Positions 32,176 to 38,922 of a stretch of DNA of 43,335 nucleotides are shown piece by piece. The stretch's first letter is position 1, and each line of letters opens with the position of its first letter. The notes under the pieces were generated by a model, which was not told where the DNA came from, made no database searches, and was given only the letters and a program-made list of their open reading frames with translations. The position numbers and the translations under genes are program-made. This stretch comes from a virus, in IMG/VR virus record IMGVR_UViG_3300047472_000280, positions 1 through 43,335 of that record. One strand, written 5' to 3'.

Positions 32176-32679
32176 CTAGCTTTCGGCCGCCTGTTCTTCT
32201 TTATAGGCCTGGCGATTGGCTTCACTGGCCGCCCCGGTCAACTCACGAGCTTCTTCTGATGTGAACAGTCCGACAATCCGCAATTCATGGATCTGCCCAT
32301 GCAAATGACCGTGCCGGTATTTGCGCAATTGACATTCAGCATTCTGGCGCAGTGTGTCGATGCTGGTTCGGATGTCGGAGATTCGCCGCACCTTCAACTT
32401 TGCCCATTCATCCACATTCTCCATCGCAGCGGGGGCTTTCGTTATGGGTAATGCGGCTGGTTCCAATTCGACCTTGCGCTGGTTGCGCTGCTGGTCGATG
32501 GCATCGTTCAGACGACCGTGCTCGTCCCAGTCGATCAGCCCTTCAGCGAACAGCGCCTCCACGTACCCCCGCGCCCAGAGATTCAGTAGATCAACAGCGG
32601 CATACGACTCGGCGCGAGCGATCTTGGCAATCTGCTCCTGGGCACGGTCCAGGGTGGTGGGATGGTTCGGCTCGGTCAT
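32176..32679 (-). CDS. hypothetical phage protein, 167 residues
   Basis: This soluble, charged and largely helical protein starts MTEPNHPTTLDRAQEQIAKI. Features seen: a LLNLWARGYVEALFAEGLID segment, a basic stretch (WAKLKVRRISDIRTSIDTLR) and an Ala/Glu-rich end (EARELTGAASEANRQAYKEE). No catalytic motif or family is recognised. It lies between the terminator and the probable cos site, transcribed toward the terminator; in that position P2-like phages carry variable genes. Confidence 0.65.
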   Translation of the reverse strand: MTEPNHPTTLDRAQEQIAKIARAESYAAVDLLNLWARGYVEALFAEGLIDWDEHGRLNDAIDQQRNQRKVELEPAALPITKAPAAMENVDEWAKLKVRRISDIRTSIDTLRQNAECQLRKYRHGHLHGQIHELRIVGLFTSEEARELTGAASEANRQAYKEEQAAES

Positions 32680-32849
32680 GGCGGGGGTTCCTTTCCTTTT
32701 GTGCGGATTGTTAACAGGTAACAGGTCTGAGCGGAAAAGTCTTTCCCGTTAGGGGCAAAGTTTTTCCGGTACCGGGCTCAATGTCGCACTGCGGTTCCCG
32801 GGCATCGATCCCACTGCCAACCGGGAGAGGGTTTCACCTGGCGCGCGCC

Positions 32850-32868
32850 GTCGTCCCCCCGCCACGCC
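32850..32868 (-). other. candidate cos site
   Basis: The minus strand reads GGCGTGGCGGGGGGACGAC. As I recall them, the 19-base cohesive ends of P2 and 186 begin GGCGAGGCGGGG and GGCGTGGCGGGG; the first 12 bases here equal the 186 form. Position and orientation agree with P2: reading away from the site leads to Q on the opposite strand. The last seven bases differ from the enterobacterial phages. The exact cut positions cannot be set from sequence. Confidence 0.62.
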
Positions 32869-33049
32869 TGCGGGCTAAATATGTCGTTTTTTCTGCACTC
32901 CCTGCAGTTGCTTCGGCGCGGGCCTGGCTGGGCCTACGCTGGCATTGCTGGGGGTGAAAAAGCCTGCGAATCCCTGCAAGGGTTGGCTGTTTTGAGAAGG
33001 CTGCTGGGGCGCAGTAGGGAATGGATTTTGAGATGTGGCTCGGGAAAAG

Positions 33050-33320
33050 GGTTAGTTTTTAAAATGGCAACCCGAAAGAGGCTGAAGCGCCCGTATTTGC
33101 TTGGCTTGGGAGCTAACTTTGGAGGGTTAGTTTTGGTTAGGTTTGAGGTTAGTAAGTTATAAATTACTGATTTATAAGAATTTTATTTATTGGTTTTTTA
33201 ACATCTATAAAGGTTAGGAAATAACCTTGTGCTAACCAAAACCTAACCTGCGGCATTCATCGCAAAACCGCGTAACACAAGGCTTACAGGGCGACCAGAA
33301 AAAAACTAACCGTCCTAACC
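33050..33320. repeat. GGTTAG iteron cluster around an AT-rich tract
   Basis: GGTTAG occurs at 33050, 33125, 33135, 33147 and 33212; the inverse CTAACC at 33232, 33243, 33306 and 33315. All plus-strand copies lie left and all inverse copies right of about 33225. The AT-rich run 33152-33211 lies inside. AGGTTAGG (33211-33218) and CCTAACCT (33242-33249) form a perfect inverted pair. This is the pattern of a replication origin with iterons, or of repeated protein sites next to cos. No gene is supported between 32680 and 33441. Confidence 0.65.
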
Positions 33321-33441
33321 TCTTTCCCATGGGTCAACATTAAACTTCAATTGCTGGCGTATGGTCGGGGTTGGCCGTACGTCTCTGTGCATTCGCTGTT
33401 TTTCAAATGATCGTAATTCTTCCGCTAAGCAGAACAGGCTG

Positions 33442-34488
33442 ATGCCCATGGACAAGTTCGAAAAGTTCGCTTCCAAACCGCACCTCAAGGGCCCGAAGCA
33501 GCAGCATTACGTCCCGAGATTTTATTTGGAGGGATTCACCTCAGACCAAGCGCTTTCCGTTTTCGATCGTGTCAAAGGAGAGATCAGGCACCGACAAAAG
33601 CCGCAGAACCTAGCCACTGTCGGTCACCTATATACATTCGAGGACAACCAAGATCGAAAACGTTTTGATTTCGAGGCACTTTTTTGTCTTGTGGAAGATG
33701 CGGCTGCTCCAATTCTGAACTCGCTCGTCCACGGAGAAAGCTTAAGCCCGAAAGATCGCGAGTCTTTTGCACTTTTTCTTGGTCTCGCTGCTGTTCGAAC
33801 TCCTGCAGCCATTGCTGATGCGAAAGCTGCACACGCTGGACTGGTAAAGGCGCAGACACTGCATCGGTATGGGAATGAGAATGAGGTTTTAGAAATCCTC
33901 AAAAAAAAGGCTGGCTCCGGGGAGGACGAGGCTTCACTGCGCGATCAAGCCAGGAAGGTAGCGGAGATGGTTCGAAACGATTCGTATGACGTTGAAGTGG
34001 ACTCGCAGTTTGCACTCCACCGGTCGCTGAATGTCTGGCATATCGTCGCCGAAGAACTCTTCAAAAGAGACTGGAGGATCCTGCACGTCCCAGGCGATGA
34101 GCTCAGTTTCCTGACATCGGACTCCCCGATCGTGGTGCAGTCTAGGTCCTCGTCCCTTCGTCATGAGCCGATAGGATACGGCTCTCCGCATGCGCAAATT
34201 CTGTTCCCTCTGACATCCAAGTGTGCGCTCGTCGCAAGTGGGTCACTGGGGCGAACAGGTAGAAGCATTATCACGGTTGAGGATTTGCATCGATTCAACC
34301 TAACGATTGCCCAGGATTGTCATAGGTACGTGATGGCTGGGGACGCCGATCTCGTGGAAAAAATTACTTCGGAATTAAATCTGGCCGAAACGAGTTGGGA
34401 GCCTAAATCGAGCGTCTTGGTCGAGTATCAAGTCGAGGCCGACGGAAAGGTATCTGCTCGAGGTGTTTTAAAACGAAAGGGGTGTTAA
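33442..34488 (+). CDS. DUF4238 domain protein
   Basis: This soluble protein of 348 residues starts MPMDKFEKFASKPHLKGPKQ (ATG 33442; ATG 33448 also possible). It shows the DUF4238 hallmark QHYVPRFYLEGFT near residue 20, the following SVFDRVKGEI and LATVGHLYTF blocks, and a central LTSDSPIVV-type segment (DELSFLTSDSPIVVQS) followed by ILFPLTSKCALVAS, which are typical. The biochemical activity of the family is not known to me. It is cargo on the right side of the prophage, convergent with the OLD gene, which makes a host-protection role possible but unproven. Confidence 0.8.
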   Translation: MPMDKFEKFASKPHLKGPKQQHYVPRFYLEGFTSDQALSVFDRVKGEIRHRQKPQNLATVGHLYTFEDNQDRKRFDFEALFCLVEDAAAPILNSLVHGESLSPKDRESFALFLGLAAVRTPAAIADAKAAHAGLVKAQTLHRYGNENEVLEILKKKAGSGEDEASLRDQARKVAEMVRNDSYDVEVDSQFALHRSLNVWHIVAEELFKRDWRILHVPGDELSFLTSDSPIVVQSRSSSLRHEPIGYGSPHAQILFPLTSKCALVASGSLGRTGRSIITVEDLHRFNLTIAQDCHRYVMAGDADLVEKITSELNLAETSWEPKSSVLVEYQVEADGKVSARGVLKRKGC

Positions 34489-34708
34489 TGGCGCCTTGGG
34501 GGCTTCACGTCAGGTTGAAACGTCCCCCAAAACGGCCCCCAACTGATTGCAGGCATGTTCATGCACCGCTGGAGGCCTTGAAAATAGTGGAGCGGGTGAA
34601 GGGAATCGAACCCTCGTTATCAGCTTGGGAAACTAATAACGAGTAACTGTCCGACTGGGGGGAGGGCGTAGATTAAGGGGTCGCGGATTAGGGAGGATGT
34701 TTATTGAG
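34489..34708. other. intergenic region between DUF4238 and OLD genes
   Basis: Apart from the tRNA-Gly remnant and its inverted repeat, nothing recognisable is seen. The two flanking genes converge here; no strong intrinsic terminator was found. Confidence 0.5.
34588..34631 (-). other. 3' remnant of tRNA-Gly(CCC), probable old attachment site
   Basis: On the minus strand these 44 bases run from the anticodon loop (TTCCCAA, anticodon CCC) through the T-arm (GGTTCGATTCC) to the acceptor end CCCGCTCCA. The 5' half of a tRNA is absent, so it is not a functional gene. An inverted repeat CTCGTTAT (34613-34620) / ATAACGAG (34636-34643) flanks the anticodon loop, as expected for integrase core sites. 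Integrases of many islands use such tRNA 3' ends. Confidence 0.75.
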
Positions 34709-36079
34709 CTAAGAAGTCATATGGTGGTTCAGTTCGTCAAAAAGAAGTGCTGTATTGTTTGTGTGTTCAGGTTTGATTTTTCTGTTTTTATCAAGTAGTC
34801 CTAGTACTTCTTCCGTCGCTTCCCGTGGAGGTTTTGTGCGAATGTCTTTTGCGGGGATGCACGCAAAAAAATACTCGGGGAACTCTTTTTGTAAGGAGTT
34901 AAGGTCTTCTTGTTTGTCGTTATCTAGAACTCCTGCAACTTTTTTATAGCCGAGGTCCTTTAGGATGTAGCAAAGGTGTTTTATATTGCCAGCCCCACCT
35001 GCGCCCCATCCAAAGAAGCTACCAGTAATTCTCTTTTCAAGTTGACGTGCGATTTCTGGTAGTAGAAGGACGTCCTCTTGACCTTCGGTGAGAATGATTT
35101 GATCGTCTTGAAAGAATAATTCTTTGGAGTCGAGGCCAAATACATGTGGGTTAAAGAGGTTTGCCCCGGATAGCTTGGCGATTGATGTTTTTGAAATATT
35201 GGTGATCTGGTGAATTTTTGTGCCGTCATCCCCCGTTGTCACTCGTGCCAGGTGACCGCCAGAGGCTAGTGCCTTTAGATCAATAAAGTATGGTGAGTGT
35301 GTGGAGATAATGATTTGTCTGTCTTTTGAATATTTATAAAAAAGAGACGCCATCCTCTTCTGAAGGCTCGGATGTAGTGATAGTTCAGGTTCATCAATTA
35401 CAATGACATTGCCAGGCTTTGAGTCATGTAAAGCATCTGCTATAGCGAATACGCTAACAATCCCTTCTCCCATTCCATCACTAGAGTGCGAGTTTTCTCC
35501 GTTATAAAATTTTAAAAAGTGCGCGCCTTGATCTGTTTGGTCGATGGACCATGTGGGGCTGAATCCAAGCACTTCAGTGAGGATTTTGTTAAATTCTTCC
35601 GGTTGTTTTAGTATGTTGAAAAGTCTATTTGAGAATCCGGTTAAAGTTGATGATCGTTGGGGGCCGAGTATTGTGTTTTGAGCTAGTTGCTCTCGTGTCC
35701 ACTCGCCACCTTTTCCGAAATAAGGTTCAAATGCGCGTCTGGACGGCAGGATAAATATTTGAAGTAGTTGGTCTGGGTTTTCTTTTGTTGTTTCGCTAGC
35801 GCCTTTGGTTATCGATTTAATTGTCTCTACTTTTGCGTTGATAGTGAATTTTATCTCAACTGAATCGGTTGCAATGTTACGAGTGCCAGTGGTGAAGCTA
35901 GGGGGGTGATAACCAGATCGTGCCTTTAGACATTCTAGTATTGAAGACTTTCCGGAATTATTTGGCCCGGTGATTATTGTAAGTCCGCTACCAAATTCCC
36001 CATTGGGAACTGCAAAATCAAGAGAACCTATATTCTTGAAACCTCTATAGCCGTGAATTTCGATTCTTTCTAATGGCAT
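34709..36079 (-). CDS. OLD-family ATPase/Toprim nuclease
   Basis: This 456-residue protein has an ABC-type ATPase joined to a Toprim nuclease domain. The start at ATG 36079 gives the usual MPLERIEIHGYRGFKNI opening. Walker A is GPNNSGKSS at 38-46; the signature segment lies near DGMGEGIVSVFAIADAL; Walker B is VIVIDEPELSLHP, followed by the STHSP switch. The Toprim part shows LTEGQEDVLLLPEI and VLDNDKQED. P2 old, which blocks lambda and kills recBC cells, sits in the equivalent accessory end, and Gabija GajA has the same architecture. Likely an anti-phage or exclusion function. The gene is clearly AT-rich compared with the phage core, a sign of separate origin. Confidence 0.88.
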   Translation of the reverse strand: MPLERIEIHGYRGFKNIGSLDFAVPNGEFGSGLTIITGPNNSGKSSILECLKARSGYHPPSFTTGTRNIATDSVEIKFTINAKVETIKSITKGASETTKENPDQLLQIFILPSRRAFEPYFGKGGEWTREQLAQNTILGPQRSSTLTGFSNRLFNILKQPEEFNKILTEVLGFSPTWSIDQTDQGAHFLKFYNGENSHSSDGMGEGIVSVFAIADALHDSKPGNVIVIDEPELSLHPSLQKRMASLFYKYSKDRQIIISTHSPYFIDLKALASGGHLARVTTGDDGTKIHQITNISKTSIAKLSGANLFNPHVFGLDSKELFFQDDQIILTEGQEDVLLLPEIARQLEKRITGSFFGWGAGGAGNIKHLCYILKDLGYKKVAGVLDNDKQEDLNSLQKEFPEYFFACIPAKDIRTKPPREATEEVLGLLDKNRKIKPEHTNNTALLFDELNHHMTS

Positions 36080-36194
36080 TCGGAACTGATCCTTGTATTG
36101 GGTTCGCCTACCCGAACTTTTTGCGTATAAGCATGGGCTTACGTCGATTTTAGTAGGGAGGCGTCGAGGTAGCACTCGACACAGCCGATGTCAG

Positions 36195-36404
36195 TCACTC
36201 GGGCGTCATTAGCACTGAGAGAGTCATTTTAATAAATTCTTCGTTTCGGTCGATTGCAACCAGGGCACCACGAACGTTGTTGGCAACGTCTCCCGACCCG
36301 CGCTGCTCGACCCACAGAGTAAGCTCCATGATGGCGGCTTCCAGGGCGAGTTGGTTTTCGTTGATCTTATACAGCAGGGAAGGGAGCAGGTCTGAATTTG
36401 GCAT
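36195..36404 (-). CDS. small conserved hypothetical protein, 69 residues
   Basis: It begins MPNSDLLPSLLYKINENQLA with a perfect GGAGGAATT Shine-Dalgarno before ATG 36404; the upstream in-frame start lacks one. It is acidic and helical, containing LEAAIMELTLWVEQRGSGDV and VRGALVAIDRNEEFI. I recall similar small proteins in accessory regions of Pseudomonas, without known function. It lies 115 bases before the OLD start in the same direction, so both could share a transcript, though a promoter may lie between. Confidence 0.7.
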   Translation of the reverse strand: MPNSDLLPSLLYKINENQLALEAAIMELTLWVEQRGSGDVANNVRGALVAIDRNEEFIKMTLSVLMTPE

Positions 36405-36719
36405 CGCAATTCCTCCATGAACGGGAAAGCGTAGCAGCTTCAAAACTTCATGGGGGGATGAAGGCCGGTTCTAATTCTAGGCGCATTGAACCGCATCGAC
36501 AGTGCTCGAGATTGGAACCGAAAACGGTTGCTTAAAATCTGCTACAGGGGATGACGGAGAAGGTGGAATTTCGTTGTGGTCGACCGGCAGCAGTCAACCC
36601 AAAGCTGCCTGCCGTGGCAGGTAGTCGACGATCGTTTTTCAGGAAAGCTTACTCTCACTGTACTTGGGAATTGATCGGCTACGCTCGGTGTATGTCGAAC
36701 AACAAGGGTGGTAGTTTAC
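36405..36719. other. intergenic region with Pseudomonas-type palindromic repeat
   Basis: It holds a repeat copy at 36581-36607 (CGACCGGCAGCAGTCAACCC, then AAAGCTG), related to 37233-37259, and an adjoining hairpin CTGCCTGCC-GT-GGCAGGTAG at 36605-36624. A frame across it (36551-36748) is repeat-derived and not called. Confidence 0.5.
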
Positions 36720-37151
36720 ATGCAAAAAAAACTGTTTCCTTTCGATAGTTTCTCAATGAATTGGTGGTTGATCAAAGGCTGGGTGTGCTCCTTATTTTTG
36801 TTGTGCCTCATGTGGGAGACGGCTTACGCTGCAAAGAATTCCTCCGAATCGAGACCGGAATTATCTGCTGCCTTGGTGGGACGATATGTGGATATTGGAA
36901 TCTGTCGTGATGAGGAGGAGTGCCGTGCGTCAGAAATAATGTTGGATCGCGGTGGCAGTGACGGGTTTAATATAAATTTTTACCGAGTGTCCAATCCAGA
37001 ACTAGCTAAGTCATTGATTTCAGAGATCTTAAATTATTGTGCAGCGCATCCTGGGGCCACAGCGAACGTTGCTTTTTATCCTGATGAAAAAAGGGTTGAT
37101 ACCATTTTGTTTACTAGTGCCAAGCCTAAATGGATCTTCGAAGTTAAATAA
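36720..37151 (+). CDS. exported protein of unknown function, 143 residues
   Basis: A signal peptide is present: basic start, hydrophobic core WVCSLFLLCLMW and a cleavage motif AYA-A at residues 35-38 counted from ATG 36720. ATG 36756 would give a signal peptide of normal length. The mature part (about 106 residues) is acidic with two Cys close together (GICRDEEECRAS) and a third Cys in EILNYCAAHP, and ends DTILFTSAKPKWIFEVK. No family is recognised. The gene is AT-rich cargo flanked by two repeat copies. Confidence 0.65.
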   Translation: MQKKLFPFDSFSMNWWLIKGWVCSLFLLCLMWETAYAAKNSSESRPELSAALVGRYVDIGICRDEEECRASEIMLDRGGSDGFNINFYRVSNPELAKSLISEILNYCAAHPGATANVAFYPDEKRVDTILFTSAKPKWIFEVK

Positions 37152-37474
37152 ATAATCCCTACCGTGAATGTGCGATCACTGGATGATTTTGTCCAATATT
37201 TCTGGCAATGGTTGGCCAGGAATAGCTATTGGCGACTGGCAGAAAACGACCCGAAACTGACATCGGGCGATGGGTTGTTCGTGGATTTCAAATCCACTTA
37301 CGCCGCTTCGATTCGAACCTCGGCCACTACTCTTAAAACCCCGTAAATCAATGATCTACGGGGTTTTTATGCCCGCAAAAACGTGAAGTGTTCCGCTTTT
37401 TTTTGGATGTGTTCCGCAATTAGGGTTGTAAGTTGGTGCTAACTACGACCCGCGCCATTGCCGTGGTTGGCGGC
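37152..37474. other. intergenic region with repeat copy, tRNA-like hairpin and terminator
   Basis: It contains a degenerate repeat (37233-37259), a perfect stem GTGGA-TTTCAAA-TCCAC at 37281-37297 shaped like a tRNA anticodon arm, and the terminator at 37335-37368. A 60-codon frame (37164-37346) crosses all of these and is not called. Confidence 0.45.
37335..37368. terminator. strong intrinsic terminator
   Basis: AAAACCCCGTA (37335-37345) and TACGGGGTTTTT (37357-37368) form a perfect stem with flanking A- and T-runs, able to act in both directions between the exported protein gene and the membrane protein gene. Confidence 0.9.
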
Positions 37475-38176
37475 TCAATCTCCTTTTTTACTCGATCTTA
37501 TCGATTCGTACATCTTTGTAAGATTAATCGCATCAGTAACTGTTTCATCATCGGGGGTGCCAATCTTGCCATCATATCCAGGAAACGTTATGCGATATTT
37601 TTCTACAGCGTCAGTAGAGCTTTCGATTCGAATTTCTGATCGGCCAATCAACTCAAAATATTGTGTTGTGTATGGGGACTTACTCTCCAGTTCTTCAAAG
37701 CTGCTCGGTAGACGCTTTTCTTTTCTAAGAAAATGTTCGACGGCGACTTGAATAGCGGCTTCGCCTTTGTAGATTTGCATCATACTGTTGGAACCTAGAG
37801 CGTAACCCAAGCCGCCAGTTACTAAGGTAGAGATGAACACTAGATGAATTATTGGCTGTGCCGAGATGGCTCGTATAATTATTTTGCTGGAAAGTCTTTT
37901 ACCGCTTTGTTGTTGGGAAGCGATCCAGTCCAAGAATATGACTTTCTCTAAGATGGTGTCATATGCAAGCAAGACGAGGATGGCTAGAACCGCGATCCAA
38001 AGTTGTGCTGCCATTTCGATGATATCGCTGCTGCCGAGCTTGAAAGCAGTGACGATTGCTCCACCGGCCGCGATGTAGGCCAAGTCGAGTTTTTGAAAGG
38101 CTCTCACGCTCTCCCTTATGGTAAGCAAAGCGTCGCCGTCGAAATGATCTTGTTGTGGTGCCACCTGTTTAGTCAT
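37475..38176 (-). CDS. membrane protein with pseudopilin-like C-terminal segment
   Basis: This protein of 233 residues starts MTKQVAPQQDHFDGDALLTI. Three hydrophobic segments lie at about 33-49, 57-76 and 108-129. The last about 95 residues are soluble and resemble the globular part of GspG-type pseudopilins: VAVEHFLRKEKRLPSSFEEL, then YRITFPGYDGKIGTPDDETV, a GxDGxxGTxDD loop. The combination is unusual. It is AT-rich cargo, transcribed leftward, away from attR, and could also receive transcription from the displaced dusA promoter. Function unknown. Confidence 0.65.
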   Translation of the reverse strand: MTKQVAPQQDHFDGDALLTIRESVRAFQKLDLAYIAAGGAIVTAFKLGSSDIIEMAAQLWIAVLAILVLLAYDTILEKVIFLDWIASQQQSGKRLSSKIIIRAISAQPIIHLVFISTLVTGGLGYALGSNSMMQIYKGEAAIQVAVEHFLRKEKRLPSSFEELESKSPYTTQYFELIGRSEIRIESSTDAVEKYRITFPGYDGKIGTPDDETVTDAINLTKMYESIRSSKKGD

Positions 38177-38313
38177 GATAAAGCTCTATATTTGGCTGAT
38201 TTTGTTATTTCATTATCTCTACCATTCATAGGTTATTGAAAACATTTTGTTGGCTTTACGATCTCGCCAACTGAAGCGCCCCTGATTTTGTAGAGCATTG
38301 AATGACTGCTTTT

Positions 38314-38499
38314 GGCCGATTCTGTTGAAAAAGTCGGTCATGGTTTCCGCAGCTGAAAAGTACGCGTCCGAGATTGAAATCTTTACTTTTGGCAGAGGTT
38401 TCCAGACGCAGATTTCACGTAGTAGCGTGTAAAAAAGGATTTTTCACCGGTCAATGATTAGGCAGTTTGGGATCACCGACTTTTTCAACAGAATCGGCC
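38314..38499. mobile_element. 186-bp inverted-repeat element (MITE-like or IS remnant)
   Basis: Perfect 25-bp terminal inverted repeats occupy 38314-38338 (starting GGCCGATTCTGTTGAAAAAG) and 38475-38499. The 136 bases between carry no open frame. No target-site duplication is evident. The ends look like those of insertion sequences of Pseudomonas, but I cannot assign the family. Confidence 0.7.
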
Positions 38500-38559
38500 G
38501 TTATCTGCCGGATGTAAACGCAGTTTGCCGTAGAGAAAAGGTCAGTTGAGAGGGCGTGG

Positions 38560-38578
38560 TGGTACAGAATTGGTACAG
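38560..38578. promoter_or_regulatory. candidate integrase arm-type sites, right end
   Basis: TGGTACAG (38560-38567) and TTGGTACAG (38570-38578) repeat the motif found four times near attL, here in direct orientation, about 55-70 bases from the attR core. Confidence 0.5.
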
Positions 38579-38625
38579 GGGGGATCGTAGATTACTACAA
38601 GCCTTTGTTTTAAAGAGTCTCGTCG

Positions 38626-38703
38626 TTAATCGGTCCAATCCATCATCGGCGCGACGGAAAAACGGCGGGAGAGCGGGGCGGGTGTAGCGTTGGCTGCGGA
38701 CAT
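38626..38703 (-). pseudogene. dusA: displaced native 5' end of dusA
   Basis: The native start ATG (38701-38703) and 24 further codons read [20 protein letters not shown] then MDWTD, after which prophage sequence gives an immediate stop (TAA 38626-38628). This is the original N-terminus of DusA, cut off by integration. Its promoter to the right should still fire and now reads into the prophage right end. Confidence 0.93.
38631..38646. repeat. attR core repeat
   Basis: Identical to attL core 326-341 (CGGTCCAATCCATCAT). Host sequence of dusA continues rightward from here. Confidence 0.9.
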
Positions 38704-38922
38704 TGGGAATCTGGAATCGGTGAGGCTGGGAGGTGGGGGAGTTTATCAGGATTAGGCAAACCAAGGCGCAAACAGGAATGACGTTGCGTTGCTAACTCGC
38801 TCGATCGCTTACACAAACGGCAACACACCCGACAGGCGAGCTAGCATTCTGATGGCACCCATCTAATCTCATCTGACAAATTCCCCCCGTCCCGCCTCGT
38901 CCCCTTCCAGAAGGTGTGTGCC
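38704..38922. other. intergenic region: displaced dusA promoter and RTX gene leader
   Basis: The region is between two divergent starts and so must hold the native dusA promoter (minus) and a promoter for the RTX gene (plus). I cannot place either with confidence. AAGGTG before 38923 is the ribosome site of the RTX gene. Confidence 0.5.

Larger units (their letters stand above)
38177..38625. other. gene-free right end of prophage
   Basis: Holds the inverted-repeat element (38314-38499) and two arm-type sites (38560-38578). No gene is supported. Confidence 0.6.
326..38646. mobile_element. P2-like prophage integrated in dusA
   Basis: The element is bounded by a 16-bp direct repeat (CGGTCCAATCCATCAT) at 326-341 and 38631-38646, both inside dusA coding sequence. 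It contains a full P2-type set: integrase, repressor/Cro switch, replication protein, Ogr-type activator, portal, terminase, capsid, scaffold, tail and lysis genes in P2 order. No essential structural gene is visibly broken, so it may be inducible. Insertion into the 5' end of dusA by tyrosine integrases is a known class of integration in Proteobacteria. Boundaries are read directly from the duplication. Intactness is inferred from open reading frames only. Confidence 0.93.

Noticed and set aside
32881-33162. 93-codon plus-strand frame MSFFLHSLQLL...
   Set aside because: It begins next to the candidate cos site and runs into the iterons, with no ribosome site. Composition is not that of a gene, though a small protein cannot be fully excluded.
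33050-33320. CRISPR array
   Set aside because: The repeats are only 6-8 bases, unevenly spaced and in both orientations, and no cas genes are present.
34588-34665. functional tRNA-Gly gene
   Set aside because: The acceptor 5' strand and D-arm are missing upstream of the anticodon loop.
36551-36748. 65-codon plus-strand frame
   Set aside because: It is made of the intergenic repeat and its hairpin, and overlaps the start of the exported protein gene.
37281-37330. functional selenocysteine or serine tRNA
   Set aside because: Only the anticodon-type stem is perfect. The T-arm and acceptor do not pair, and the TTCGAA motif is on the other strand.
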